Assembly: GCF_034274695.1 (NCBI RefSeq)
Contig: NZ_CP128362.1
Coordinates: forward strand, 5,272,501 to 5,336,500
DNA length: 64,000 nucleotides
Direction: 5' to 3'
Source: Chitinophaga sp. LS1
Lineage (GTDB): Bacteria; Bacteroidota; Bacteroidia; Chitinophagales; Chitinophagaceae
Part shown: positions 25,282 through 33,264 of the stretch, one piece after another
Position numbering within the stretch: the stretch's first letter is position 1
How the letters are laid out: the number at the start of each line of letters is the position of its first letter
Program-made: the position numbers and the translations under genes
The notes under the pieces: generated by a model
Databases searched by the model: none
Told to the model about the DNA's origin: nothing
The model's input: the letters and a program-made list of their open reading frames with translations, nothing else

Positions 25282-25713
25282 ATGTTTACCAAAACCATCC
25301 AGGAAATTCGCGTATTCAACCGCTTCTATACAGACCTTATCGGCCTGTTAAACAAGCATTTGCTCAACAGTGCTTACTCTCTATCTGAAATCCGTATAAT
25401 GTACGAGATCCATACAGCCGGAGAAGCCCAGGCTTCCCATATCATGTCTGCAATGGATATAGATAAGAGCTATCTGAGCAGGATCCTGAAAAAACTGGAA
25501 AAAGACGGTGTGATTACCAGAAAGGCTTCAGAACAGGATGGGCGTGCTACAGTGTTGTCACTAACCGCAAAAGGGGAGAAGCTGTTTGAAGAACTGACAA
25601 AGGCAACAGAAGACCAGATCAGTGGATTGATAACGCATCTGAATACCCAACAACAAGTGGAACTGGTTACGCATATGCAGGCGATCAGAACGATATTACA
25701 AGACAATCAATAA
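25282..25713 (+). CDS. MarR-family transcriptional regulator
   Basis: 143 residues with the winged-helix layout: LSEIRIMYEIHTAGEA, recognition helix DKSYLSRILKKLEKDGVI and wing TRKASEQDGRATVLSLT. It should bind the dyad just upstream and repress itself and the following acetyltransferase until a ligand binds. It sits in a two-gene unit with a GNAT gene, a common arrangement. Confidence 0.92.
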   Translation: MFTKTIQEIRVFNRFYTDLIGLLNKHLLNSAYSLSEIRIMYEIHTAGEAQASHIMSAMDIDKSYLSRILKKLEKDGVITRKASEQDGRATVLSLTAKGEKLFEELTKATEDQISGLITHLNTQQQVELVTHMQAIRTILQDNQ

Positions 25714-25724
25714 ACAGGAGAATC

Positions 25725-26225
25725 ATGAATGTAGGAATTAGTTTAGCCGATATCACTATCAGAAATAACTTACAGCCCGGAGACCTGGGTTTTGTGGCCT
25801 ACATGCATGCGATGCTGTATGCAAAGGAAATGGGGTATGGAATTAATTTTGAAGGATATGTGCTGGATGGTTTGGGAGAGTTTGCGCATCAATATGATCC
25901 TACGAAAGATAAAGTCTGGATTTGTGAGCATGAAGGGAAAATAATAGGTTCCCTGGTTGGGTTTCATAGAAACAGTGATATCCAATTCAGGTATTTTATA
26001 TTCCTGCCGGAATACAGAGGGATTGGATTAGGCAAGCATCTCATGGCAGAATTTATGAATTACGCAAGAGCGTCAGGGTGTAAGAATATTTATTTGTGGA
26101 CGACCACCGAACAGGCAACGGCAATTTCGTTGTATACGAGATTTGGGTTTAAACAAACAGGAGAGAAGTTTTCGACCGCTTTTGACAAGCCACTCACAGA
26201 GTTAAGATTTGATATGACATTATAA
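25725..26225 (+). CDS. GNAT-family N-acetyltransferase
   Basis: 166 residues. Acetyl-CoA binding motif A is YRGIGLGKHLMAEFM (near residue 105), with IYLWTTTEQATAISLY and the terminal GFKQTGEKF completing the fold. The N-terminal half, with MLYAKEMGYGINFEGYV, is shared with GNATs fused or linked to MarR domains. Substrate unknown; a small amine, antibiotic or peptide is possible. Starts 11 bp after marR and ends at a terminator. Confidence 0.9.
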   Translation: MNVGISLADITIRNNLQPGDLGFVAYMHAMLYAKEMGYGINFEGYVLDGLGEFAHQYDPTKDKVWICEHEGKIIGSLVGFHRNSDIQFRYFIFLPEYRGIGLGKHLMAEFMNYARASGCKNIYLWTTTEQATAISLYTRFGFKQTGEKFSTAFDKPLTELRFDMTL

Positions 26226-26251
26226 AGAATGATCCTGAAAAGGATCATTCT
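26226..26251. terminator. Bidirectional terminator between GNAT and SMR genes
   Basis: AGAATGATCC and GGATCATTCT form a perfect 10-bp stem around TGAAAA. It reaches into the last codons of the convergent SMR gene. Confidence 0.8.
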
Positions 26252-26571
26252 CCCACTATTTTCAATCCAATAATAGAACCAATCAGTAAAGTAATAAATA
26301 CAATCCGCCAGGTATTCACCGGATCTTTGAATACAAAGATCCCCACTAAAACCGTACATACTGTACCAATCCCTGTCCATACAGTATAGGCTGTGCCAAT
26401 AGGAATGGTCTGTGCGGCTTTCATCAGCAACCCAAGACTGAAAGCCATGGCTATCACCAGCGCTGTATACCAGCTATAAGCAGTAGACCCGTTGGCAGCC
26501 TGTGCTTTTCCTAAGCAAAAGGTAAAGGCTGTCTCTAATAACCCCGCCAGAACTAATATTATCCAATTCAT
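26245..26571 (-). CDS. SMR-family exporter, SugE/Gdx-like
   Basis: 108 residues from ATG 26571; the longer open frame adds an unrelated leader. Four membrane helices. MNWIILVLAGLLETAFTF carries the membrane Glu (residue 13) used for proton-coupled antiport, and GTAYTVWTGIGTVCTVLVGI is the helix-3 pattern of the SugE/Gdx branch. Members export guanidinium or quaternary ammonium compounds. Works as a dual-topology or asymmetric dimer in the inner membrane. Divergence from the SugE consensus (no W at residue 16) leaves the substrate uncertain. Confidence 0.85.
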   Translation of the reverse strand: MNWIILVLAGLLETAFTFCLGKAQAANGSTAYSWYTALVIAMAFSLGLLMKAAQTIPIGTAYTVWTGIGTVCTVLVGIFVFKDPVNTWRIVFITLLIGSIIGLKIVGE

Positions 26572-26646
26572 GGTCGCAAAGGTCTGAAGAGAGAGGGAGA
26601 ATATTTTATACAAATGATAAAAAAGAGGACAATTAACAGGTACCAT

Positions 26647-27143
26647 CTACTGTTTCGTTCTTATCCTGCTCAAACTCACCTGCGTAATTCCAAGATAAGA
26701 CGCAATGTGTCCCAATGATACCCTTCTGAGCAGTTCCGGGGTATCCTGCATTAGATCTGCATACCTTTCGGCTGCTGTTCTGAACTGCTTGGCTATTAGT
26801 CTTACCTCTGTTCTTGCCAGTTCAATCTCCGCCAGTTTTCTTCCCCAATTGGCAATATGAATGTCCTGAAGATAGAGTGTTTCCAGTAAGGCACCATCAA
26901 AATGATACAATTCACTATCTTCCAGTAATTCGATATCTTCATAGCTCTTCTCCTTACTCACATAGCTTTTCATTGACAGCACCGGGTCGCCTTCCATACC
27001 AAAAAAGAAGGTAATGCTTGTGTCTTCTTTTTCTGTAAAAGCCCGGACAATACCTTTCTTAATAAAATACAAATTATGATCTATCTTATCTGCCCTTCAG
27101 GAGGCATTGGATGAATCCGATGTATAATTTCAGTTAAGGTCAT
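26647..27143 (-). pseudogene. Crp/Fnr-family regulator broken by a 5-bp duplication
   Basis: From ATG 27143 the leftward frame reads MTLTEIIHRIHPMPPEGQIR and stops. The family sequence resumes in another frame as IDHNLYFIKKGIVRAF and runs through the C-terminal helix-turn-helix (VSLGHIASYLGITQVSLSRI). The cause is visible: AGATA is duplicated in tandem (27082-27091); removing one copy gives EGQIDHNLYF, the normal motif. About 25 residues of the cNMP-binding domain before EGQI also seem missing. A translated piece could start at 27072 but would lack half the sensor domain. Confidence 0.85.
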
Positions 27144-27231
27144 AATGATGCAAAAGTAAATATTCTCTGGACTATTACTTATTTCCCCGCTGGCCCCCTG
27201 CTGATCGGCTAAAAAATTACACCTTTGCATT

Positions 27232-27837
27232 ATGTATATACCACACGATAATCTCATGGATAACCCTGCTGAAATCCTGTCCTTCATTCAGCGGTATAGC
27301 TTTGGAACGATGATAACGAATATTGAAGGTATACCTGTTGCCACCCACCTGCCTTTTCATGCAGAGATGAGAGCGGATCAGCTAATCCTTACCGCACATA
27401 TTGCGAAGGCAAATAAGCAATGGCAGGCGATAACCGCGCAACAGAATTTAGTTATTTTCTCTGAGCCGCATGCGTATATTTCTCCCACTAATTATGATAG
27501 TCTGCAATCGGTTCCTACCTGGAATTATTTGTCTGTGCATGCTTATGGGAAGGCAAATATTATTAATGAAAAGGAAACCGTCATGGCAATGCTGGAAGCA
27601 GCAATCAAGGATTATGAACCGGGGTATATGGCACAGTGGAATGAACTGTCGGAGACATTCAGGTACAAAATGGCGAATGGCATTGTCGCTTTTGAAATAG
27701 TCGTTACGACATTACAAGGCAAAAAGAAACTCAGTCAGAATAAAACAGATGAAGAAAGAAAAAGAATCATTGCATCATTGAAAAATTCCGGAGATAGTAT
27801 CGTCACTCAGTTAGGAGAGTACATGGAAAATCCATAG
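27232..27837 (+). CDS. PaiB-like FMN-binding negative transcriptional regulator
   Basis: 201 residues, typical of the family. Begins MYIPHDNLMDNP, then FGTMITNIEGIPVATHLPF, AHIAKANKQW and TWNYLSVHAYGKANI, all conserved in PaiB. The C-terminal half is helical with KMANGIVAFEI. PaiB binds flavin and represses sporulation or protease genes in Bacillus; in Bacteroidota it is often of unknown target. Divergent from the Crp/Fnr pseudogene, which may once have controlled it. Confidence 0.93.
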   Translation: MYIPHDNLMDNPAEILSFIQRYSFGTMITNIEGIPVATHLPFHAEMRADQLILTAHIAKANKQWQAITAQQNLVIFSEPHAYISPTNYDSLQSVPTWNYLSVHAYGKANIINEKETVMAMLEAAIKDYEPGYMAQWNELSETFRYKMANGIVAFEIVVTTLQGKKKLSQNKTDEERKRIIASLKNSGDSIVTQLGEYMENP

Positions 27838-27849
27838 GGGTTTTCAGGC

Positions 27850-28866
27850 TTACAAACTCCCCCTCATGATTAACCTGAACTCATTCTTCACTACCTCCAT
27901 CTTTTTTCCTGATATCATTTTCGCTGCTGCCTTGCCCATCTCATCATGGTCTGTGGAAATAACTGTTATACCATCTAATAATATCTCTTTTAAAAGCGTC
28001 TCATTGTAGCTAACAATCCCCACATCCTTTCCAATTGACAATCCCTGATTGCGGCAAATTTTCACCAGATTGACCAGGTCCGTTTCCTCAATAATCACAT
28101 ATGCCTGTCCTTTTACGACCGGGGTATCTAACTCGACTCCTTCTATCACCGAATAATTAAAATCATTCATCCTGCAGAAATACTGGAACCCCATTTTAAT
28201 CTCCTCAGGGTAAGGTGTCATGCCGGGGTTCACATACACCAACCTGTCGTACTTCTTTAATTGAGGTAAAGCATCTGTCAATGAAGCATATATATCCTTC
28301 TCAAAATTCTGATATACGATACCATACTTCCCTCTCAACCCGGGGAGGTCCTTATCTAATAATATCAGTTGATCTGCTGGTATCCGCTGTATAATCTCAA
28401 GTACTTTTTCCGGCTGCTCATAAAAATGCGGCATGATCACATAATAATCATAGTCACCGATCCGGTTGTTCATCAGGTTCTCGAACAAAGTCACACTGTG
28501 ATGATGAATATGGAGGTCTACAAATACATTATTTCCTAATGCATGTACAAATGCATTATATAATTGTTTTTTATAGTTGCTGATTTTATTAAATAAGAGT
28601 AACACCCGTAAAGGGATGGTGACATCGGTCCGATTTATAAAATACCCTTTACCTTTTACTGATATAATTACTTTCTTATCCCTCAGTTCATTGTACGCCT
28701 TCTCCACAGTTCCACGTGATAACAGGTATTCTTCACTTAATTCATTAATAGATGGAATTTGCTGGTCGCGCTTCAATATGCCATCTCTCACGGCTGCCAT
28801 AATAGAATGTACAATCTGCTGATAAACGGGAATTTTGCTACTGGTATCAAGTTTCAGCCCTTTCAT
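27850..28866 (-). CDS. GntR-type transcriptional regulator with sugar-binding domain
   Basis: 338 residues. The N-terminal winged helix has IPVYQQIVHSIMAAVRDG and the recognition region IPSINELSEEYLLSRGTVEK. From residue 85 a periplasmic-binding-protein-like ligand domain follows (VLLLFNKISNYK, DVGIVSYNETLLKEIL). This LacI-like ligand domain on a GntR head is common in Bacteroidota regulators of sugar operons. The ligand and targets are unknown here. It is transcribed away from the surface-glycan cluster that starts 0.45 kb upstream. Confidence 0.88.
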   Translation of the reverse strand: MKGLKLDTSSKIPVYQQIVHSIMAAVRDGILKRDQQIPSINELSEEYLLSRGTVEKAYNELRDKKVIISVKGKGYFINRTDVTIPLRVLLLFNKISNYKKQLYNAFVHALGNNVFVDLHIHHHSVTLFENLMNNRIGDYDYYVIMPHFYEQPEKVLEIIQRIPADQLILLDKDLPGLRGKYGIVYQNFEKDIYASLTDALPQLKKYDRLVYVNPGMTPYPEEIKMGFQYFCRMNDFNYSVIEGVELDTPVVKGQAYVIIEETDLVNLVKICRNQGLSIGKDVGIVSYNETLLKEILLDGITVISTDHDEMGKAAAKMISGKKMEVVKNEFRLIMRGSL

Positions 28867-29315
28867 ACCTCCAAAATACTAAAACTTCCCTCATGTTGCG
28901 TATATATACGTGTATGGCGAAACTATGATATGGTTATATAATATATATATGCTGGTGAACATATTTTGCATAATTATTGTTCTAGTAATGTTATATTGGT
29001 CTAGTTGAATAGATCGATTGGACAAACAGGCATTACACACTTCTGGCCATTAATTTTTGATCCTTATGCATGCATTTTCGTTTATATGTAGCCGTAATTG
29101 ATACTTCAATAGGTGGAAACTACCTATTAACAAATCATTATTGCTTTTTTACCAACGATAGTATTAATTTTGGTGTACAAGCACATGATCACTACAACTA
29201 CTTTCCCTCCTTAAAAAATTTTAACCATCTGATGTGAAGGCTATCGGTAGAACGGATGTCGTCGTTTTTACCAATAACCACCAGGGTTATATGTACACAA
29301 CTTACTAATTAAACT
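28867..29315. other. Divergent promoter region at the edge of the glycan island
   Basis: 449 bp, AT-rich, no supported gene. It contains alternating TATA runs near 28908-28950, a small dyad AATAGGT...ACCTATT (29109-29129) and a good rightward promoter at 29141-29172. Confidence 0.6.
29141..29172 (+). promoter_or_regulatory. Bacteroidota-type promoter for the zinc-ribbon gene
   Basis: TTG at 29141-29143, 21-bp spacer, TAATTTTG at 29165-29172, matching TTG-N(19-23)-TAnnTTTG. Predicted start of transcription is near 29179, leaving a 137-base leader before the ATG. The same 21-bp spacing is seen at 55686-55717. Confidence 0.6.
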
Positions 29316-29516
29316 ATGAATCAGAATCATCAAGCAGCAGTTCCTGAAAGTGCTGCTACCAAAAAAGTACATCGTTGTCCCAGATGTAAAGGGGGAATTC
29401 TGGAAGACAGAGTTCCAAGAGGTTTTATCGTTAAATATTTATTGGGGGTATTTCCACTTAGAAGATATATTTGTTACAAATGTTTCAAGAAATCATATGT
29501 ATGGCATAGGGAATGA
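29316..29516 (+). CDS. Zinc-ribbon miniprotein
   Basis: 66 residues. Two CxxC pairs, CPRCKGG near residue 22 and CYKCFKK near residue 53, flank a basic-hydrophobic stretch (GFIVKYLLGVFPLRRY). This is a small zinc-binding ribbon without a membrane anchor, although the central hydrophobic part could touch the membrane. Similar small proteins occur at the head of surface-polysaccharide clusters. Role unknown; a regulatory or assembly function is a guess. Confidence 0.7.
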   Translation: MNQNHQAAVPESAATKKVHRCPRCKGGILEDRVPRGFIVKYLLGVFPLRRYICYKCFKKSYVWHRE

Positions 29517-29949
29517 CTTTTCCCATCTCCTAAAATGCGCCCCCAAAACTTTGATTGTTAATATGGTGAATATATCGAATATATTGCTGCTTTAATAAAT
29601 TATTTTCAGCTTTTATGAAAACAATCTTCTATAAAAATTGTTATTCAATCTGGAAAGACTATATACTAATTACTTGAATTGGTATATAGTTTGAGTGATT
29701 AATCTAACTCCCGATAATTGTGGTGAATGGGAATTTATTCTAAGTAACTTTCTTTAGAGTTTATTTAATCTCCAAACATATATATTCAATTTAGGCGAAT
29801 GTTTTGACACACTAATATCATAATTTTAATTGCAACCTTTTGAAGCATTCACTTTGTGTTAGGTTGGTAGTGAGTTGCCAAGTGAGGCCGATTGGAATGT
29901 GATACGTATAAATACGTATTTTTTTATAGATTAAGTTGCTTCCTATAGT
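29517..29949. other. AT-rich gene-free stretch
   Basis: 433 bp with no open frame that can be supported, no clear terminator and no promoter of the TTG-N21-TAnnTTTG type. It separates the zinc-ribbon gene from an IS relic. Confidence 0.5.
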
Positions 29950-30265
29950 AGGGTCTGCTGAATAAGTATTAAAGTGTTGTTAATTAATATTATATGGCAT
30001 TATTTTTGATAAAGAAGTGTTTCTGTATTGAAAGATTCGTCTCCAAAACCATGCAGCCATGATACGGTACACACCTGCAAAACAGTTGACATTAGAAGGC
30101 TTTTCCACTCCTTTTTCGCAGCAATTATTCAGCAGGGCCTATAATAATCCTTTCGGACTGAGCGGCATGTATTTATTGTTGGTTTTTAATGGTTTGCAAC
30201 TGATTTAAATATATATTGAGCGTGATGTATGAAATAAAAAAACATCTGATCATAATTACTTATTC
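29950..30265 (+). mobile_element. Internally deleted relic of the 1.7-kb IS
   Basis: Starts with the same 18-bp end AGGGTCTGCTGAATAAGT as the complete IS at 59793, followed by about 160 bp that align with its left end, including the transposase start MIRYTPAKQLTLEGFSTPF (from 30060). The frame then jumps to a short tail (MYLLLVFNGLQLI-stop), and the right end has decayed: only ACTTATTC (30258-30265) is recognisable. It cannot encode a transposase. Confidence 0.8.
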
Positions 30266-30403
30266 TTTACGCAAAAGCTAATATTATGTATTTATTTGCA
30301 TGCTGTTTATCTCAAATGACATAAACAAGTTATAAGGGTAAGTAATAACGATTGGAATAATTATGAATCACTGATACAGTTTTAACCTTATCTAATTAAT
30401 TCG

Positions 30404-32335
30404 ATGACTAAGAGATCTTGGATAACCCCGTCCTGGCTGATATTGCTATTAGACCTCGGGTGTTCTATTGTTGCTATGAACCTTGCATATTTGCTAAGGC
30501 TCAATTTTAACCTCGAAGATTTTAGCCGCTATTCCATTAAAGATATAATGGCAGTAGTTGTATGTACTAATCTGTTAACGTCGTTGATATTTCGTACCTA
30601 TACGGGTATCGTTCGTTATACTAGTATGTCCGATATAGGAAGAATTTCCGGCATGGGGCTATTGGGAAGTATTGTATATTTTTCTGTAAATTACGCATCC
30701 GTGCACTTCGGCGCGGGCACGATGATTCCATTGTCTGTCATTCTTATCAACTTCTTTATTAGTATTTCCGCTTTACTTTCCTATAGATTAATCATAAAAT
30801 GGGCGTTTCACTACTATGCACGCTATGGTTCAATTCATAAAACCAAAGCCGTTATTTATAATGCCGGATACTCCGGTTTAATGGTACGCAAAGCAATCAG
30901 TGAAGATGCCGCCGGCAATATCCGGATCTGTGGTTTTCTTGATGATAAACTCACACGGGCGGGAAAACGATTGGAAGGGCTACCTATCTTTGGTACCAGC
31001 CGCGCTTCCCTTGAGAAACTGGCTACCCACGAAGGTGTGAAGTTACTCCTTATAGTAGAAGAAGCCATCGATACTCAATTATTAAATAACCTCGTCGACC
31101 ATTGTCTCTCTCTCAATATTAAAGTACAGAAAGTTTTACCGATCAATAAATGGATCAGCTCTGGCTGGAACCCCTCCAAATTACAGGATATCCGTATTGA
31201 AGACTTGCTGGACCGTTCTGTTATCAAAATTAATAACGCCCAGGTGCAGAAAGAAGCAGAGGGAAAATCCATCCTCGTTACAGGTGCTGCCGGCTCTATC
31301 GGTAGCGAACTTGTAAGACAACTCGTAAAACTGAATCCTTCTGTATTGATCCTTTGCGATAAAGCTGAATCCCCACTGCATGAACTTGAACTTGAATTGC
31401 AGGATCAGGTTTCAAATGTGACTATTGTACCTTTTATTGCAAACGTCTGCGATAAAAATCGTATGCAACAATTATTCGAGGTATACGAACCCACCATGGT
31501 ATACCACGCCGCTGCCTATAAGCACGTGCCCATGATGGAAAAGAACCCTTCTGTAGCTGTCATGAACAATGTACTGGGTACGAAAATCCTCGCCGAACTG
31601 TCTGTTGACTTTGGCGTAGAGAAATTCGTAACCGTATCGACCGATAAAGCTGTTAATCCAACCAACGTGATGGGGGCATCCAAAAGGATCGCTGAGATCT
31701 TTACCCAGTCTTTCAACCATCACATGCACAAACATTACAAAAAAACAGGCCCTGTATACGGTCATCCGCCTACCCGATTCATTACCACCCGATTCGGGAA
31801 TGTATTAGGTTCGAATGGAAGTGTTATTCCTCGCTTCAAACAGCAATTAGAGAAAGGAGGACCACTGACTGTAACACATCCTGAGATTACCCGCTATTTT
31901 ATGACCATCCCCGAAGCTTGCCAGTTGGTGCTGGAAGCCGGAGCAATGGGGCAGGGCGGCGAAATCTTTGTGTTTGATATGGGGCAGCCCGTTAAAATTG
32001 CCCACCTGGCCAGAAAAATGATCCTCATGAGCGGTCGCGAACCAGGCAAGGATGTGCAGATTGTGTATACAGGACTTCGTCCAGGAGAAAAACTCTACGA
32101 AGAACTACTTAATAATTCTGAGAATACCGTGAGCACTTATCATGAGAAAATCATGATTGCTAAGGTGAGGGAATATGATTTTATTGAAGTAAATCAACGA
32201 ATTGAAGAACTGATTGCAAGTGCGCACAAGCATTATGTTACGCCTACAGTAGTACTCATGAAACAACTGGTGCCTGAATTTATTAGCAAGAATTCAGCAT
32301 ATGAACAGCTAGACAAAGACAAAATAAAAATCTGA
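30404..32335 (+). CDS. Membrane nucleoside-diphosphate-sugar 4,6-dehydratase (WbpM/PglF/CapD type)
   Basis: 643 residues. Four N-terminal membrane helices (residues about 10-125), a CoA-binding-like domain, then a Rossmann SDR domain with TGAAGSIGSELVRQL (about 293). The catalytic segment VSTDKAVNPTNVMGASK has Met in place of the usual SDR Tyr, as in WbpM and FlaA1. It converts UDP-GlcNAc to the 4-keto-6-deoxy sugar. It is the first enzyme of the cluster; its product fits the WbpV-like reductase and WecA-like transferase at the cluster end. Confidence 0.92.
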   Translation: MTKRSWITPSWLILLLDLGCSIVAMNLAYLLRLNFNLEDFSRYSIKDIMAVVVCTNLLTSLIFRTYTGIVRYTSMSDIGRISGMGLLGSIVYFSVNYASVHFGAGTMIPLSVILINFFISISALLSYRLIIKWAFHYYARYGSIHKTKAVIYNAGYSGLMVRKAISEDAAGNIRICGFLDDKLTRAGKRLEGLPIFGTSRASLEKLATHEGVKLLLIVEEAIDTQLLNNLVDHCLSLNIKVQKVLPINKWISSGWNPSKLQDIRIEDLLDRSVIKINNAQVQKEAEGKSILVTGAAGSIGSELVRQLVKLNPSVLILCDKAESPLHELELELQDQVSNVTIVPFIANVCDKNRMQQLFEVYEPTMVYHAAAYKHVPMMEKNPSVAVMNNVLGTKILAELSVDFGVEKFVTVSTDKAVNPTNVMGASKRIAEIFTQSFNHHMHKHYKKTGPVYGHPPTRFITTRFGNVLGSNGSVIPRFKQQLEKGGPLTVTHPEITRYFMTIPEACQLVLEAGAMGQGGEIFVFDMGQPVKIAHLARKMILMSGREPGKDVQIVYTGLRPGEKLYEELLNNSENTVSTYHEKIMIAKVREYDFIEVNQRIEELIASAHKHYVTPTVVLMKQLVPEFISKNSAYEQLDKDKIKI

Positions 32336-32409
32336 CAATAATACCGGAAAACTTGATCGGCAAGAATTTTGCTGTGTCCGGTCATTTGCTATTAAATATT
32401 CTAGATATA

Positions 32410-33246
32410 ATGAGGATTTCTACAACCGGGCACCCAAAAGCTGGAATTAGTGTATGTCTATATGCGATGACTTTGTTGCTATTTGCGATCATCAGCTCAT
32501 GTACTACCACTAAAAACATTACTTACTTTAATGATGTTGCAGATTCAGTAAAGTGGAGATCGATTGAACAGGCGGGTTATGTAACACCGGTAATCCAGCC
32601 CGATGATATCTTGCAGGTGAATATTCAGACACTCGACCCATCTGCTACTGCTATGCTCAATCAGCAGTCGTGGCCTACTGGCAGCAGTGCGCAATCCTCA
32701 GTGAATAATTCCGCCGTTTCCCCTACTAATGTAAGTGGTTACCTCGTTGATAAAAATGGTTATGTGATCCTGCCCCTACTGGGAAAAGTATCCGTGGTTG
32801 GAAAAACGACCGACCAGGTAAGGGATGAAATAAGCACAAAAGCTGCTGAATTTTATAAAGAACCTGTTGTCACTGTTCGATTTGCTAACTTTAAAGTAAC
32901 TGTTCTTGGTGAGGTCGCTAAGCCCTCCACGTATGTAATGCCCAATGAAAAAATTACCCTTCTGGATGCCATCGGCATGGCCGGAGACCTGACCATCTAC
33001 GGGAAAAGAGAAAATGTGTTGCTGATCAGGGATAACAATAACAAAAAAGAATTTATTCGTTTTGATCTAAACAACAGTAATACCTTCCAGTCTCCGTATT
33101 TTTACCTTCGTCAGGGCGATGTGGTATATGTGGAACCCAGTAAATCAAGGGTTGCCGCTACCGATTCCAGGCAGGTACGCAGAATTACCATTCTTACTTC
33201 TCTGCTGACGCTGATGGTGGTTATTATATCCAGGATCAATTTATAA
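32410..33246 (+). CDS. Wza-type polysaccharide export lipoprotein
   Basis: 278 residues from ATG 32410; an upstream TTG in frame was rejected because the signal peptide starts later. Lipobox AIISSC, then the Poly_export domain (IQPDDILQVNIQTLDP), and SLBB-like segments (VTVLGEVAKPSTYVMPNEKI). A C-terminal hydrophobic helix TILTSLLTLMVVIIS could cross the membrane. It forms the outer-membrane or periplasmic export channel with the Wzc partner. Confidence 0.9.
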   Translation: MRISTTGHPKAGISVCLYAMTLLLFAIISSCTTTKNITYFNDVADSVKWRSIEQAGYVTPVIQPDDILQVNIQTLDPSATAMLNQQSWPTGSSAQSSVNNSAVSPTNVSGYLVDKNGYVILPLLGKVSVVGKTTDQVRDEISTKAAEFYKEPVVTVRFANFKVTVLGEVAKPSTYVMPNEKITLLDAIGMAGDLTIYGKRENVLLIRDNNNKKEFIRFDLNNSNTFQSPYFYLRQGDVVYVEPSKSRVAATDSRQVRRITILTSLLTLMVVIISRINL

Positions 33247-33264
33247 ATTTTCTATCTTTTTTAT

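Noticed and set aside
31472..31765. Antisense open frames inside the glycan cluster
   Set aside because: All lie opposite conserved motifs of the WbpM-type dehydratase and neighbours, without start signals.
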